Part shown: piece by piece, positions 36,079 through 44,845 of the stretch
Numbering within the stretch: position 1 is the stretch's first letter
How the letters are laid out: each line of letters opens with the position of its first letter
Source: an uncultured Schlesneria sp.
Lineage (GTDB): Bacteria; Planctomycetota; Planctomycetia; Planctomycetales; Planctomycetaceae
Reading direction: 5' to 3'
DNA: 57,483 nt
NCBI GenBank assembly: GCA_903858935.1
Contig: CAIOKO010000238.1
Location: 1-57,483 of the forward strand
Position numbers and translations under genes: made by a program
The notes under the pieces: model-generated
Database searches by the model: none
Told to the model about the DNA's origin: nothing
Seen by the model: the letters and a program-made list of their open reading frames with translations, nothing else

Positions 36079-37395
36079 ATGTTCCGCGCTGGACTGACTT
36101 TAGTTCGTCGAGTGACCTTTGCAGCTTCACTGCTCATCCTGTTGGTCTGTGGAGCCGAAGTCGCGGTGCGCACATACGAAGCGTCAACAGGTGACAAAGT
36201 CTGTTCGATGGCTGATGGCGTTTGCGGCGACACGTCAAAACTGAGCGAACCTTCCAGGTCATTCTACCAGGAGCTGAAGCCGATGGCGGTCGCTCACGTG
36301 GAATGCCGCGACTCCAATTCGATCGTGGAAGTTCATACCAACAGCCTCAGGCTGCGTGGCCCCGAACTGGCGATTCCCAAACCGCAAAACCTCTGCAGAA
36401 TTGTCGTGCTGGGTGATGAAACAATCTTCGCCCCAGAAACCGATGATACGGATCACTTCTGCACACTCCTGCAACAGCAGTTGCAACAGCGTTCTTCCAC
36501 GCGCATTGAAGTCGTCAATGCGGGGGTCCCTGGACACTGTCCTTTGACGGAATATCTCCTTTTCAAACAACGGTTGCTGCTGTTGAAACCGGATGTCGTT
36601 TTGCTGCATTTCGACTGGTCCGATGTTGCGGAGGATCAACACATTCGCCGTCGAGCCCGTTGCGATGAGGCGGGTATTCCGCAATCGTGCCCACACGCAA
36701 AACTGGACACGGCGAAGAAGGAACGATCGCACGATGTCTGGCGACAACATTTCCGCCTGATGGATTGGGCCATGAATTCCTTAAGCGTCGAATGGAAACA
36801 ACAATTGGCTCTGCAAAAAGCGGTCAGCAGGGAGGTTGACACCAACCCCTATGCCTGGCTTCGCGACGAACGGCCAGAAAAAAATCTTTCGTTCCGTCAT
36901 GCCGCTGAGCCCATCAACCACCTCTTTCAATTGTGCCAGGCTGAAAACATCCAGTTCGTGCTCATGACATCACCAAAACCGTGGCAAGTCTCGGCAAAGT
37001 GCAGCCGGGGCCAGGGAGTTCGCCTCGCTGCCGGCGTGGCTCAGGATGCGTGTTACTTGAATCGAGCACCGTTCGATTTGCTGGCAAGTTACGCAGAGCG
37101 AGAACAGATTCCCTTTGCTGATGGATCGATGGTCATGACACCCGGAAAAGATGCGGAATCGAATTTCTTGCGCTACGCACCACGTTGGTCTCCGACGGGA
37201 CATCAGCGCATGGCCGATCTGGTCGCTGATTGCTTCTTACAGCAAGTTCCTGGACCGTGGAATCATGGATATTTCCAACAGAACGAACAGCCGCTGAGCC
37301 GCGAATATCGCCGCGATGACTCAGTTCAACCGGCGAGTGGAGAACGATCAAACATCAATCGCTTTGAGCCAGCTCATAACCGCCAGTTGAGATAA
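36079..37395 (+). CDS. SGNH-hydrolase-fold protein lacking the nucleophile
   Basis: 438 residues with an N-terminal membrane helix (FAASLLILLVCGAEVAVRTY). The SGNH/GDSL pattern is visible: block I reads IVVLGDETIFAPETD, where the nucleophile Ser of GDS is Glu; block II VVNAGVPGHCP; block III around FDWSDVAED in place of G-x-N-D; block V SPTGHQRMADLV keeps the His. The changed Ser and Asn make esterase activity unlikely. Such proteins in planctomycetes may bind or modify glycans. ATG 36079; 137 bp after the secretin gene. Confidence 0.75.
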   Translation: MFRAGLTLVRRVTFAASLLILLVCGAEVAVRTYEASTGDKVCSMADGVCGDTSKLSEPSRSFYQELKPMAVAHVECRDSNSIVEVHTNSLRLRGPELAIPKPQNLCRIVVLGDETIFAPETDDTDHFCTLLQQQLQQRSSTRIEVVNAGVPGHCPLTEYLLFKQRLLLLKPDVVLLHFDWSDVAEDQHIRRRARCDEAGIPQSCPHAKLDTAKKERSHDVWRQHFRLMDWAMNSLSVEWKQQLALQKAVSREVDTNPYAWLRDERPEKNLSFRHAAEPINHLFQLCQAENIQFVLMTSPKPWQVSAKCSRGQGVRLAAGVAQDACYLNRAPFDLLASYAEREQIPFADGSMVMTPGKDAESNFLRYAPRWSPTGHQRMADLVADCFLQQVPGPWNHGYFQQNEQPLSREYRRDDSVQPASGERSNINRFEPAHNRQLR

Positions 37396-37436
37396 CGCAG
37401 ATCGCATCAAGTAGCATCGACTTCCAGCCGACGCCT

Positions 37437-37516
37437 GTCGCATGGGCTTTAGCCCGTGCGACGCAACATCAAGTGTCGGCCAAAATCCGACACAACAAAA
37501 ACTGGCAACCACGTCG
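37437..37516. repeat. Two-stem dispersed repeat (family S, copy 2)
   Basis: Stem one GTCGCATGGGCT (37437-37448) / AGCCCGTGCGAC (37451-37462) with one G-T pair; stem two GTGTCGG (37473-37479) / CCGACAC (37487-37493); then ACAACAAAAACTGGCAACC. Lies between the SGNH gene and gdhA. Stems differ from copy 1 but pairing is kept. Confidence 0.55.
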
Positions 37517-37588
37517 CGTGCCTTTCTTCCGTCAGTTTGGTAAATCATCGTTCAACCCTAATCCCCCTCCCTTCCCCTGGAAGCAATA

Positions 37589-38815
37589 ATGGCCACGAAA
37601 TCCGAAATCTATTTTCACACCGCTGCTGATCACTTGAAGATTTCTGATCGAATGAGAACGCGAATGCTCACGCCCGAACGTGACGTGAAAGTGCAACTGG
37701 CCATTCGCCTGGATAATGGTGAAATCGGTACCTTCGTCGGTTACCGCGTTCAACATGACAGCGCAAGAGGCCCGATGAAGGGCGGACTGCGATACCATCC
37801 TCAGGTCGATGACGAAGAAGTTCAGACGCTGGCTCAATTGATGACCTGGAAGACCGCTGTCGTCGACCTCCCTTACGGAGGAGCCAAAGGGGGCATCGCC
37901 GTCGATCCACGCAGCCTGAGCAAGGGTGAACTCGAACGATTGACCCGCAAGTTTGTTGATCAGATCCATGACATGGTTGGACCTGATAGCGATATCCCTG
38001 CACCCGACATGGGAACGAACGGCCAGGTGATGGCCTGGTTCATGAACCAGTACCAGAAGTACCACGGGTTTCAACCCGCCTGCGTCACCGGAAAGCCGCT
38101 CGAACTGCACGGCTGCGAAGGCCGTGAAGAAGCAACCGGACGGGGCGTTGTGATTGTCGCCGACCGACTGTTCCACCAACTAGGAAAGTCATTAAAGGGA
38201 AAGAAAGTCGCTCTTCAAGGCTTCGGAAATGTCGGTTCGTTCACAGCAAAGTTTCTTCACGAGCGAGGAGCAATTCTTGTTGCGATCACAGACGTCCGAG
38301 GGGGTTGTGCGAACCCCAAAGGGATCGACGTCACAAAACTGCTCGAATATTCCAAGAACAATAACGGCGTTCAGGACTTTCCAGGGACAGAGCCCCTGAC
38401 GAACGAGCAGCTATTCGGCACTAAATGTGATCTGCTGATCCCCGCCGCGTTAGGCGGTCAATTGACGGCAAAGACGGCTCCGCTGGTCAAAGCAAAATAC
38501 ATCGTCGAAGCGGCGAATGATCCGACGACACCCGAAGCCGACGAGATTTTCCACGAGAAGGGGATCGTTGTCGTTCCCGACATTCTGGCCAATGCCGGCG
38601 GTGTGACCGTCAGCTACTTCGAATGGGTTCAGAATCGTTCGGTCGTCCATTGGCCGCTGGAAGAGATTCGAGCCAAGCTGGAAATCAAGATGACCGCCGC
38701 ATTCGACGAAGTCTGGAAAATCGCCGAAGAACGCAAAGTCACCATGAGAACCGCCGCCTACATTCTGGGAATCGACCGCGTCGCCAAGGCGACCGAATTA
38801 GCCGGGGTTTCGTAA
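37589..38815 (+). CDS. gdhA: Glutamate dehydrogenase (Glu/Leu/Phe/Val family)
   Basis: 408 residues. Interconverts glutamate and 2-oxoglutarate plus ammonia with NAD(P). Substrate domain: [36 protein letters not shown] with the catalytic Lys, and APDMGTN; coenzyme domain: [16 protein letters not shown] (G-x-G-x-x-G). About 410 residues places it with the small hexameric NAD-type enzymes. The coenzyme preference cannot be read safely. ATG 37589 with GGAAG upstream. Followed by a long inverted repeat. Confidence 0.95.
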   Translation: MATKSEIYFHTAADHLKISDRMRTRMLTPERDVKVQLAIRLDNGEIGTFVGYRVQHDSARGPMKGGLRYHPQVDDEEVQTLAQLMTWKTAVVDLPYGGAKGGIAVDPRSLSKGELERLTRKFVDQIHDMVGPDSDIPAPDMGTNGQVMAWFMNQYQKYHGFQPACVTGKPLELHGCEGREEATGRGVVIVADRLFHQLGKSLKGKKVALQGFGNVGSFTAKFLHERGAILVAITDVRGGCANPKGIDVTKLLEYSKNNNGVQDFPGTEPLTNEQLFGTKCDLLIPAALGGQLTAKTAPLVKAKYIVEAANDPTTPEADEIFHEKGIVVVPDILANAGGVTVSYFEWVQNRSVVHWPLEEIRAKLEIKMTAAFDEVWKIAEERKVTMRTAAYILGIDRVAKATELAGVS

Positions 38816-39118
38816 CGAACTGATTGGTAATAAGTCTTATAAGTCCCATAGGTCTCATCAGTCCCAATCTTACCCTTCAAAGAAATGGGACTTATGGGAC
38901 CGATGGGACTTATGTGTAATCAAGACGACGTTACAGTCGTTCTGTTCAGATACCCCAATCAACGTCGCCTTGAATTCGGTGAGACAGGATGCCGCCTCGG
39001 CGGATTCTGAAATTGTCGGTGCCAAGCGATGAAAAATCTCGGGCGGAATTCGATTCGATTGGTTTGCTATCGACGATCACGGTTTGCCCCCCCCGTAATC
39101 CAATACGGATAATCAAGA
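38816..39118. other. Intergenic region after gdhA
   Basis: About 300 bases. The first 100 carry the long hairpin described next; 38914-39118 shows nothing recognisable. Confidence 0.5.
38839..38913. repeat. Long hairpin of ATAAGTCCCAT-type repeats
   Basis: Arms 38839-38866 and 38886-38913 pair at 25 of 28 positions across a 19-base loop. Each arm is made of near-repeats of AAGTCCCAT/GGTCYCAT/AGTCCCA. It lies 24 bases after the gdhA stop and may stop transcription or be a mobile hairpin; there is no T-run. Confidence 0.65.
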
Positions 39119-39745
39119 TTTTGAACAGAAGGCAACGAAGTTAACAAAGGAAGAGTTGGACGAGTCGACTGCTCGTTCAATCCTGATTCGCCCCCGGCAA
39201 CATCATCCGTGAAACGCCGTCGACGAGTTTGATTTGATGGAAATTCATCAAGAGTCCCACCGGAACATCGAGCAGTTTCATGTAACTCATCAGTTGCGCC
39301 TTGTGGACTGGATGCACTTCCTGTACCGCTTTGATTTCTATCAAGAGCACACCGCTGACAAGCAGATCAAACTTTAATTCTTCTTTAAAGATCAAGCCTT
39401 TGTATTCGATGCTGACGGACTCTTGCGTTGCGACGGTAATACCTCGTAGTTCGAATTCCTGTAACAAGCATCTTTCGTAGATGCTCTCCAAGAGGCCGGG
39501 GCCAAGGATACGATGGACTTCAATTGCCGCGCCAATTGCTTCCCGACTCATCCGCTCGGCGTCTAAGAATTTTGGATGCACAGAATCACCTCGGAATTTG
39601 ATCACGGCAGACCGTGGGAATTGGGAAATAGCACCCCGTGTATAGGCGACAGATTCGCCCCACCTCCACATAATACAACATCATGTATGGTCGGTCTTCT
39701 GCTTCCTGCCCCCCCTTCGTTACCTTCGTTGCCTTCTGTTCAATT
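39119..39745. mobile_element. Inverted-repeat unit enclosing the GxxExxY gene
   Basis: TTGAACAGAAGGCAACGAAG at 39121-39140 recurs as a perfect 20-bp inverted copy at 39724-39743, and similarity runs further inward (GTTAACAAAGG versus GGTAACGAAGG). The only gene inside is the GxxExxY gene. A related TTTTGAACAGAAGG copy stands alone at 1988-2016. Whether the unit moves is not known. Confidence 0.5.
39177..39581 (-). CDS. GxxExxY family protein
   Basis: 134 residues. It contains the family name motif in GPGLLESIYERCLL (G-L-L-E-S-I-Y), then ESVSIEYKGLIFKEELKFDL, IEIKAVQEVHPVHKAQLMSY and LDVPVGLLMNFHQIKL. The D...E-x-K spacing (FDLLV ... LIEIKAV) is that of a PD-(D/E)XK nuclease fold, though activity is not established for the family. 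GTG at 39581 with GAGG seven bases upstream gives the usual VHPKFLDAERMSREAIG start. These genes are multicopy in planctomycetes. Here it is enclosed by inverted repeats. Confidence 0.85.
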   Translation of the reverse strand: MHPKFLDAERMSREAIGAAIEVHRILGPGLLESIYERCLLQEFELRGITVATQESVSIEYKGLIFKEELKFDLLVSGVLLIEIKAVQEVHPVHKAQLMSYMKLLDVPVGLLMNFHQIKLVDGVSRMMLPGANQD

Positions 39746-39782
39746 CCCCGGCTTTAAATCCCTGCAAATTCAGAATCCGCCC

Positions 39783-40724
39783 ATGCCCCCTCGTCCTACC
39801 GTTGATGAACGACTCCGATTGCTACGCGAGGTTCGCAGTGACGGAGACCTTACAAAAATCCGCGAAACTGCGATCAAATATCTTGCCGACAAAACAAATC
39901 TGATCATCGCCGAGGCAGCCAGGTTAATCGGCGAGTTCGAACTCACGGGATTGGAGCCGGAATTACTGGCCGCCTGGAAGCGATTGATCGATCATTCTGA
40001 CCCGGTCAAAGCGGACAAAGGCTGCACGGCAAAAACAGCGATCATCGAAGCCTTGGGCAATTTAAATCACGATGATTCCGAGTTCTACCTGACCGCAATT
40101 CATTATCGTCAGATTGAACCTGGCTGGCCGGACGCGGAAGATACCGCAGAAAATGTTCGAGCAGGGAGCGCATTCGCCATCTCACGGTCACAGCAACTGC
40201 GAATCGTTGACAAGCTGACCACCTTTGTCGATTACCTGCAAGGTTCGCGAGCCGACCGCATCAATGCAGTCAAAGCAATCGCCGATACCCGGCACGAATC
40301 AGCCATCCCAATACTGCGACTGAAACTTCTGTCTGGCGATCCCGAAGCAGAAGTCATGGGAACATGCATGTCGGGGCTGCTCGACCTCGCCCCGCAACGC
40401 TCGATCCCGCTCGTCGCCCAGTTCCTGACGAACCCGACGGAAAATGTCGTCTACGAAGCCGCCGCCGCACTCGGCGTCTGCGGCAAGCCAGCGGCCGTCG
40501 AAGCACTGATCAATGCGTTCAAGCGAACAGGAAATAAAGATCAACAGCGGTCGCTGCTGATCAGCATCGGCCTGTCACGCGATCCGTCAGCGATTAACTT
40601 CCTGATCTCGCAACTCGAAGCACGACGCGACATTGAAACGGTCCTCGAAGCCCTCAAGCCATCGTGCGTCTATGAAGAAACACAACGACGAGTCCGCGAA
40701 GTGATGCAGAAGATTGAGGGATGA
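39783..40724 (+). CDS. HEAT-repeat protein
   Basis: 313 residues, all-alpha, with about six HEAT-like units (for example AEAARLIGEFELTGLEPELL, AIPILRLKLLSGDPEAEVMG, VVYEAAAALGVCGKPAAVEA, SLLISIGLSRDPSAINFLIS). Soluble, no signal. HEAT proteins act as scaffolds or, in lyase form, in phycobilin chemistry; no function can be named. ATG at 39783 lies 38 bases after the inverted repeat of the GxxExxY unit, so that unit forms its upstream region. Confidence 0.8.
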   Translation: MPPRPTVDERLRLLREVRSDGDLTKIRETAIKYLADKTNLIIAEAARLIGEFELTGLEPELLAAWKRLIDHSDPVKADKGCTAKTAIIEALGNLNHDDSEFYLTAIHYRQIEPGWPDAEDTAENVRAGSAFAISRSQQLRIVDKLTTFVDYLQGSRADRINAVKAIADTRHESAIPILRLKLLSGDPEAEVMGTCMSGLLDLAPQRSIPLVAQFLTNPTENVVYEAAAALGVCGKPAAVEALINAFKRTGNKDQQRSLLISIGLSRDPSAINFLISQLEARRDIETVLEALKPSCVYEETQRRVREVMQKIEG

Positions 40725-40830
40725 TGATTCGATCTAATCGATGATCGATGTGGCCTCATGGTTCGGAAAGAAGACAAGAGTTTTTTTAACACGAATCAGA
40801 CGAATCTTAGGAATAAGAGTCGAGAAAACT

Positions 40831-40981
40831 CCAAAGTCCCAAGGGGACGGCTCGATGTCAGCACAGGCTATCAGCCTGGGAACGCAACCCCACAACAGGA
40901 AATGGAGTCCCAACGGGACGGCCCGAAAACGAACCCCAAACGAACCTGCGGACGACGAAACATGCAGCCGATTTCATTCAA
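40831..40981. repeat. Direct repeat R1 beside the broken toxin gene
   Basis: Begins CCAAAGTCCCAAGGGGACGG and ends GACGACGAAACATGCAGCCG ATTT. A shorter copy with an internal deletion lies at 41849-41923 in the same orientation. The two bracket the toxin-antitoxin remnant. Confidence 0.55.
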
Positions 40982-40997
40982 GGGAAAGATTCTAAAA

Positions 40998-41381
40998 TCA
41001 GAGAATCTCAACGGAGATTTCGGAACATCGAGATAGGTCTTTGTCGCCGGTTACGAATGAAGTTGCGCCGTAAACAATTGCGGTTGCCAAATGCAACGAA
41101 TCTGGAGTCTTGAAATTAAGGGACGCGCGAAGGTCGGTTGCCTTTTCGATAACGTCCGCAGTCAAATCAAAAAGTTCGATTTCGGAACTTGTAAAAAACG
41201 CATCGTAAAGTGCGAGGAGGGACGTATTATTTTCTCGCAACGGTTTTACGCGGCACTCAAGACGACTGAGTTTTGATGTCGCCATGAATCGACCCAGCCC
41301 ACGAAACGGAAGAAATCTCGCTTCGAGTGGTTGCATCACCTTCGAGAAGGCGGATCAAACGTTCGCGTCAACGTAGATCAC
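40998..41381 (-). pseudogene. Broken PIN-domain (VapC-like) toxin gene
   Basis: GTG at 41381 opens VIYVDANV, the typical PIN N-terminus with its first Asp, then TGA follows. Reading one base shifted gives LIRLLEGDA, the expected next residues, so one T is missing; a second shift restores the frame before PLEARFLPFRG. The rest is intact: SRLECRVKPLREN, NFKTPDSLHLATAI and FVTGDKDLSRC carry the later acidic residues. PIN proteins are ribonuclease toxins. The GTGA overlap with the antitoxin stop (41378-41381) shows the former operon. Confidence 0.75.
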
Positions 41382-41587
41382 GACTTATCCCAATCGTTGC
41401 GCTCGTCCTGAATTTGTTTCTCAATATCGGCCCCGCTTCTCAATTGTGGAGCCTTTCCAAATAAGTCAAAGATCGAAGATCCGGGGACAGGATTCCGCGT
41501 CGTGGTCTTTCGGATAATATCAATCAGTGATTCGACAGCGTGCACCGCTTCAGCGGAAAGCCCAGTTACGTCGATAGTCTGTGTCAC
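41378..41587 (-). CDS. Antitoxin-like partner of the broken PIN gene
   Basis: About 69 residues from GTG 41587 (start not certain): VTQTIDVTGLSAEAVHAVES near the N-terminus, then an unstructured, charged tail with SSIFDLFGKAP. This layout (short DNA-binding or ribbon-like head, Phe-containing toxin-binding tail) is common in antitoxins of VapC-type pairs. Its stop overlaps the toxin start by the GTGA. With the toxin broken it has no visible partner here. Confidence 0.6.
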   Translation of the reverse strand: MTQTIDVTGLSAEAVHAVESLIDIIRKTTTRNPVPGSSIFDLFGKAPQLRSGADIEKQIQDERNDWDKS

Positions 41588-41617
41588 GATGTTAGCTCGA
41601 AAGGCGTAACGATACAA

Positions 41618-42079
41618 AAACTCTTACCAACCGTCACAGTCGGCCAACAGGCCGAAGTCGATTCCGTTCGAATTGCGATTGATCACGATGCTACTCGGCA
41701 AATCAACGCCGGGCAACATCTCACTTTTCTTTCTCGCTGTGCCCTCCGTGCCTCGGAGTTTCCGTCTTTCCGTCTTTCTGTTAGTTTCCGTCTTTCCGTC
41801 TTTCTGTTATTCGATGCAAATTTGTGACCAATTGGAATTCCCAATTCCATCCAAAGTTCCAAGGGGACGGCCCGAAAACCAACTCCCAACAAACCAACAG
41901 ACGACGAAACATGCAGCCGATTTTTCTGGTCTCATTCGCCAGATTCGTGTGATTCGTGGTCAAACCTCTTCAACTTCGATTACTTGTCGCGAATAACCCT
42001 ATTCTGAACCCGTCATCCGACGCGCATGAACCGGCTGTGCCGGTCCGAGGACTTACGCTGCCCGGCTTACCGGGAATCG
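41618..42079. other. Gap with direct repeat and short tandem repeats
   Basis: 460 bases without a supportable gene. It contains a 26-base unit repeated twice (41758-41810, of the form TTTCCGTCTTTCCGTCTTTC), the second copy of direct repeat R1 (41849-41923), and two small palindromes near 42030-42075 (CCGGCTGTGCCGG, CCCGGCTTACCGGG). Confidence 0.55.
41849..41923. repeat. Direct repeat R1, shortened copy
   Basis: Shares CCAAAGTYCCAAGGGGACGG and ACGACGAAACATGCAGCCGA with 40831-40981 but lacks about 70 bases in the middle. Confidence 0.55.
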
Positions 42080-43042
42080 TTAGGCGCTTCGATTGCGGAG
42101 TTGGTCGCGAAGTTGTTCCGACAATGTCCTCAACTGCTCGTTGCTATATTCGGATAATTCCTCGCGAGTTGATTCCTCAACTCCAACCAACCCTTGTAAC
42201 GTCTTGATTCGACCGAAAAGCTCACCCCTTTCGATTCCTTTCTCGATTCCTTTTTCGATTCCCTCGTCAATTCCTTCCAAGCGACCTTGCTCGCGAGCTT
42301 CCTCGCTGGTTATGGCACGAGCCGCTTCGTCACGTTGAAATTTCAGGCGAGCTTCATAGCGCCGGCGCTGCTCTGGTGTTTTAGCCACGACATCCAGAAC
42401 ACTCGCGGCCTCGCTAAAGACTTCGTCGGGTAACAATCGTTTGATCTCGTCCATCGTCAACTTCTCCGCTCGCAACAGAAAATACGACCATTGCTCTAAC
42501 GGGGTCGCATCCCGCAAATTCTCCTCTTTCACCCGCAGGTTTGACAACTGCAAAACATGAATTTGCAAATCCTCCGTCAAAATCACCCCAGCCTCGGACC
42601 TGAGCGCGAAATGCAAATGCAGTTCCGGTACTTTGCGAAACAACGGGTCAGTCAACATACAAATACTGATTACGGGCCGCAGTGACGCGTAATTTTGTCC
42701 CTGATACAACTGGTCTACATACTGGCACGCCGTGTAATACGCCAGTCGCTGCCCCATTCCAGCAGGGACGGATGTTTGCATTTCAATGATAAACTTCCGA
42801 CCGTGCTCATCCGTGGCGAGAATATCCAGGATCGACAGTTTATCATCCTCGGTTTCTTGTTCCTGGATCGGATTCAGGAAGACAAGCTCATTTACCTTCA
42901 ACAGGTGTTGCAGGATGGCATTCAGAAAATGAATGGCAATCCGGCTGTGTTTGGGATTTCCAAACAACAGCTTAAACACAAAATCGACAGTCGGACATAT
43001 CCCGATCTGCGTTTCCGCACCTCTCGAAGCTGACTCGCCCAC
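42080..43042 (-). CDS. Rpn-family PD-(D/E)XK nuclease/putative transposase
   Basis: 320 residues matching the Rpn (recombination-promoting nuclease, PF12784-like) family: PTVDFVFKLLFGNPKHSRIA at the N-terminus, DDKLSILDILATDEHGRKF then IIEMQ, giving the D...E-x-Q nuclease site. Near the C-terminus is a charged repeat (EGIDEGIEKGIEKGIERG) typical of the family and a helical tail. Family members nick or cut DNA and promote RecA-independent recombination in E. coli. GTG at 43042 is the only start that keeps the full N-terminus. It sits in the repeat-rich accessory region. Confidence 0.88.
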   Translation of the reverse strand: MGESASRGAETQIGICPTVDFVFKLLFGNPKHSRIAIHFLNAILQHLLKVNELVFLNPIQEQETEDDKLSILDILATDEHGRKFIIEMQTSVPAGMGQRLAYYTACQYVDQLYQGQNYASLRPVISICMLTDPLFRKVPELHLHFALRSEAGVILTEDLQIHVLQLSNLRVKEENLRDATPLEQWSYFLLRAEKLTMDEIKRLLPDEVFSEAASVLDVVAKTPEQRRRYEARLKFQRDEAARAITSEEAREQGRLEGIDEGIEKGIEKGIERGELFGRIKTLQGLVGVEESTREELSEYSNEQLRTLSEQLRDQLRNRSA

Positions 43043-43370
43043 CCGTCAGATGATCGTCGAAATCGCCGGGATGATCTGATCACAGCGCCGCAAGAATGTC
43101 CAGCAAGATCAATGCGGCACAGTTGGTCAAGTTCGTCGCGCGATCCAAGTGTCATGTCACGTCTTTACGCCAACGGGTTTTGACGCAACGCCGTTGACGT
43201 GAAGGCGATAGACAGACGGACAGACAGCGCAGGAACCATTCCGCAAATCGATTTCATGAGCACCTTCCAAACGTTAAGAAACTACTCATGGCCGCCCCTT
43301 GACATCTGCCATCACTACTTGTATTTTTATGTCGCATTATGATTTAATGAAAACGAGAGATATTTTCTGG

Positions 43371-43562
43371 TCGCTTAACCCGAAGCCAGCGGTGCAGGCG
43401 GATCGACGTTCAGACGATTTCTTACGAACGTCGCTGGGCTCACGTCACGGGACCCGACCTAGAAAGAGGACGTAGAAGGTTACAGCAATATTCGACCGAC
43501 GGCGCCTCGGTTTTGTCAGTGACGCCGGCTGACTCGCTTCTCTTCGAGGCGCGGTTCAACGA
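43371..43562. repeat. Family T element, copy 3
   Basis: Begins TCGCTTAACCCGAAGCC and ends CGAGGCGCGGTTCAACGA, so the 10-base ends still pair at 8 of 10. It is about 40 bases longer than the copies at 2668-2984, with an unrelated middle. It is followed after 53 bases by a family H hairpin. Confidence 0.6.
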
Positions 43563-43615
43563 TGCGTTTGGACGATATGGCGGACGAGCCGAAGAGATCG
43601 CGAAAACGAAGGAAT

Positions 43616-43703
43616 TTGACCAAGTTGGAAAAGTTGACCAAGTTCAAACCTGAAAAAACCTCTATAAAACACGGATGTTGGTCAACTTTGCCAACTTGAC
43701 CAA
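43616..43703. repeat. Family H long hairpin, copy 2
   Basis: Arms 43616-43641 and 43678-43703 pair at 23 of 26 positions around a 36-nt loop. The loop shares 31 of 36 bases with copy 1 at 2501-2536, including CTATAAAACACGGA. Confidence 0.75.
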
Positions 43704-43931
43704 CTTTTTTGACGAGTTCGATTGGCTTTGTTTGAAGTTCTGGTGGACGGGCCGAAGCGGCAGAGAGTAGTTTTGAGAAAGTAGTAAGTGGATAATTCAT
43801 GGCATGGATTTGTTTTCATGGCCGAGTCTACTTTCTACTCACTTCTGATCAACTTTCTAGCCGTTTCGGCTGTGGCCTCGAAGACTCGACGCCTTCCTAT
43901 TCTTGCTTTGAGAATTCGGAGGGGTTCATAG

Positions 43932-44837
43932 TTGCGCAAATGCTGTCATCGTCGCTCATCCATAGTTGCGCAGGCGTTCGTACCACTGAAATATCGAAAA
44001 ACGACTGCTTTCCGCCAATGTCGTGCAAAACTCCCATAGTTGCGCAAACGCCGTCATAGTTGCTCAGAGCTGAAAGCGAGGAAGAGAAAGTTTGGAACAC
44101 TTATCAGCACTAATCTTCGCTCATCAGAAAACTCGAAAGCCAGTCATGTTTTATTTCTTTTGTCAATTATTTGACTTATTTTACATAATTTTTGACTTTT
44201 TTACTTGTTTGGCCTCGGTGGGAGAGAAGAACCCGGGGATTGACATTACCGGTTCGATTGGGTGTCGAAACAGGTTTCTGGTGGGCCTCGAAGACTCGAC
44301 CGCACCCTACAGTAACTCGAAATTCTGGCTCGGTTCGTCCATCGTTGCGCAAATGCTGTCATCGTTGCTCAATCTTGTCATTCGAGATCGGCGGCTGGAG
44401 GCCTCCGCTACGGGCTGGCCAGTGTCGCGCAACATAGTTGCGCAAACTTTCTCGGGGTGAAACCGGGACAAAACGACTGGTTTTCACCAATGTTGCGCAA
44501 ACGCCGCCATAGTCGCGCAAGTTTTTGAATGAGTTCAAATCAGAAAGAATTCAACCACGGATAGCACCGATGGGCACGGATCGGAGAGGTAGTGAATGAC
44601 TTACTGTGCTTTCGTCATTATCCGTGCCCATCCGCGTTATCCGTGGTTAAAAACCTTCTGCTCTCCAGCCTTTGCGTTGGTATTGGTGGGCCTCGAAGAC
44701 TCGACCGCACCCTACAGTAACTCGAAATTCTGGCTCGGTTCGTCCATAGTTGCGCAAATGCTGTCATCGTTGCTCAACCTTGTCATTCGAGATCGGCGGC
44801 TGGATCCCTCCGCTAAGGGCTGTCCAGTGTCGCGCAA
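43932..44837. repeat. Array of TTGCGCAA palindromes
   Basis: The 8-bp palindrome TTGCGCAA occurs exactly at 43932, 44040, 44345, 44438, 44493 and 44750, with one-base variants (TCGCGCAA or TTGCGCAG) at 43966, 44425, 44513 and 44830. Several sit in the larger word CATAGTTGCGCAAA and are followed by a TGCTGTCATCGTTGCTCA-like stretch. Chance expectation for an exact octamer in 0.9 kb is about 0.01. Confidence 0.75.
44279..44440. repeat. 162-bp direct repeat, copy 1
   Basis: Starts TGGTGGGCCTCGAAGACTCG. It is about 95 percent identical and without gaps to 44684-44845, 405 bases downstream. A degenerate piece of the same unit starts at about 43873. Confidence 0.75.
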
Positions 44838-44845
44838 CATCGTTG
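44684..44845. repeat. 162-bp direct repeat, copy 2
   Basis: Same unit as at 44279-44440 with about eight substitutions and no indels. It ends 140 bases before the histidine kinase start. Confidence 0.75.

Noticed and set aside
40741-41036. 84- and 92-residue + strand frames after the HEAT gene
   Set aside because: They read through direct repeat R1 in two frames; no conserved domain or start signal.
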